From JBKPNZ01 sp046732895 (lineage in GTDB: Bacteria; Actinomycetota; Thermoleophilia; Solirubrobacterales; 70-9), in the NCBI GenBank assembly GCA_046732895.1, contig JBKPNZ010000014.1, positions 1-64,000 of the forward strand: 64,000 nt of DNA, read 5' to 3'. Positions 63,229 through 64,000 of the stretch are shown here, one piece after another (position 1 is the stretch's first letter; each line of letters begins with the position of its first letter). Under the pieces are notes generated by a model. The model worked only from the letters and a program-made list of their open reading frames with translations, was not told the DNA's origin and made no database searches. A program made the position numbers and the translations under genes.

Positions 63229-63978
63229 ATGCTGCCGCCTTCGATGAGGCTGGAGGGCAGAAGCGCGCTCGTCACCGGTGGCGCTCAGGGGATCGGCGCC
63301 GCGATCGCGCGGCGCTTTCGGGCTGAGGGTGCGCGAGTCGTCATCGGCGACGTGAACGAGGAGGGCGCCGCCAGCGTGGCGGGTGAGATCGGCGCCGAGG
63401 CGGTCCTGCTCGACGTCACGGATGCCGCCGCCGCGGCGGCGCTGGTCGAGAGCGTCGGGCCATTTGACATCCTCATCAACAACGCCGGCACGGACGATTT
63501 CGGGTTCTTCACGGATATGACCCCCGAGCGCTGGAGGCGGATTGTCGCGATCAACCTCGAGGGGGTGTTCGCCTGCACGCATGCCGTGCTGCCGGCGATG
63601 CAAAGTGCCGGCTACGGACGGATCGTGAGCATCGCGTCGGAGGCGGGCCGGGTCGGCTCGAAGGGGTCGGCGGTCTACTCCGCCGCGAAGGGCGGCGTGG
63701 TGGCCTTCATGAAGACGATCGCTCGGGAGAACGGCCGGTATGGGATCACCGCGAACTCGATCGCGCCGGGCCCGATCGAGACGCCCCTCCTGATGGGCGC
63801 CACCGAGCTCGGTGAGATCGGCGACCGCATCATCCAGACGATGAAGGACCAGACGCAGCTGCGGCGCCTCGGCCAGCCCGAGGAGGTGGCTGCCGCGGTG
63901 GCGTTCTTGGCCTCCGATGACGCCTCGTATGTGACCGGCGAGACGCTCGGCGTCTCTGGCGGCCTGGGGATGGTCTAG
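63229..63978 (+). CDS. short-chain dehydrogenase (BadH/FabG-like)
   Basis: A 249-residue classical SDR: VTGGAQGIGAAIARRF, DVNEEGAAS, NNAGTDDFGFF, IVSIASEAGRVG, YSAAK and GETLGVSGGLGMV. The pattern resembles hydroxyacyl-CoA dehydrogenases such as 2-hydroxycyclohexanecarboxyl-CoA dehydrogenase. ATG 63229 or 63244 may be the start. Substrate unassigned. Confidence 0.87.
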   Translation: MLPPSMRLEGRSALVTGGAQGIGAAIARRFRAEGARVVIGDVNEEGAASVAGEIGAEAVLLDVTDAAAAAALVESVGPFDILINNAGTDDFGFFTDMTPERWRRIVAINLEGVFACTHAVLPAMQSAGYGRIVSIASEAGRVGSKGSAVYSAAKGGVVAFMKTIARENGRYGITANSIAPGPIETPLLMGATELGEIGDRIIQTMKDQTQLRRLGQPEEVAAAVAFLASDDASYVTGETLGVSGGLGMV

Positions 63979-63982
63979 CGCG

Positions 63983-64000
63983 ATGGCTCTGGAGCCGGGG
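63983..64000 (+). CDS. possible start of the next gene, cut by the window edge
   Basis: An ATG at 63983 begins MALEPG and runs off the window. It follows the SDR stop by 4 bases and may be co-transcribed. Nothing more can be said. Confidence 0.3.

Overview
The window is GC-rich, gene-dense bacterial chromosome with short intergenic gaps and frequent ATGA or GTGA stop/start overlaps. An F420 biosynthesis set (npdG, cofD, cofC, cofE, fbiC), an F420-type oxidoreductase, opcA, a DtxR-type regulator and several actinobacterial-style hypotheticals point to Actinomycetota. The malyl-CoA lyase of the Chloroflexus-like type and a DUF559 gene with an AbiEi-type N-terminus suggest a deep lineage such as Thermoleophilia. 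That placement is inference. I saw no rRNA, tRNA, CRISPR array or insertion sequence by eye.

Layout: 0-1 kb, an AbiEi/DUF559 gene bracketed by two palindromes. 1-5 kb, an acyl-CoA synthetase, an SDR, a double-VOC protein and two divergent secreted paralogues. 14.4-5.0 kb (all minus strand), a histidine kinase, tkt-rpiB-zwf-opcA-pgl, then sucC-sucD-ferredoxin. 14.7-20 kb, GTP-PEPCK, malyl-CoA lyase, GNAT, an SnoaL-like protein, acyl-CoA dehydrogenase and an SCP2-like protein. 20-25.7 kb, a subtilase, MaoC hydratase, a PEPCK-like remnant and an LLM oxidoreductase. 25.8-33.5 kb, small accessory genes including a TetR-controlled SDR-hydrolase fusion. 33.5-42.7 kb, GNAT, ethylmalonyl-CoA mutase, an MBL hydrolase, ClpS, LysR, a DUF3352 lipoprotein and crotonyl-CoA carboxylase/reductase. 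42.9-51.9 kb, a predicted nuclease, YgfZ, mntR-mntH, an orphan substrate-binding lipoprotein, pyrophosphatase, aquaporin and a frameshifted CSLREA protein. 51.9-64 kb, fbiC, a large Asp-box protein, a decayed DUF559 gene, a zinc alcohol dehydrogenase and the F420 operon.

Metabolically, five genes spread over 26 kb (mcl, acyl-CoA dehydrogenase, MaoC hydratase, ecm, ccr) together make most of an ethylmalonyl-CoA pathway for acetyl-CoA assimilation. PEPCK, succinyl-CoA synthetase and an oxidative pentose phosphate operon supply gluconeogenesis and NADPH. F420 made by the right-hand genes would serve the LLM oxidoreductase and NpdG.

The most unusual feature is a set of seven intergenic palindromes of 37-49 bp (11-59, 945-991, 6166-6204, 25732-25778, 42860-42896, 48243-48287, 58652-58688). 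Their arms differ in sequence, but an ATG, mostly within TATG, sits at the centre of each. Two bracket the intact AbiEi/DUF559 gene so that its start and stop codons lie inside them. One overlaps the stop codon of a second, decayed DUF559 gene. One lies just upstream of a predicted PD-(D/E)XK-like nuclease. Three are solitary. This looks like an undescribed nuclease-linked dispersed palindrome family.
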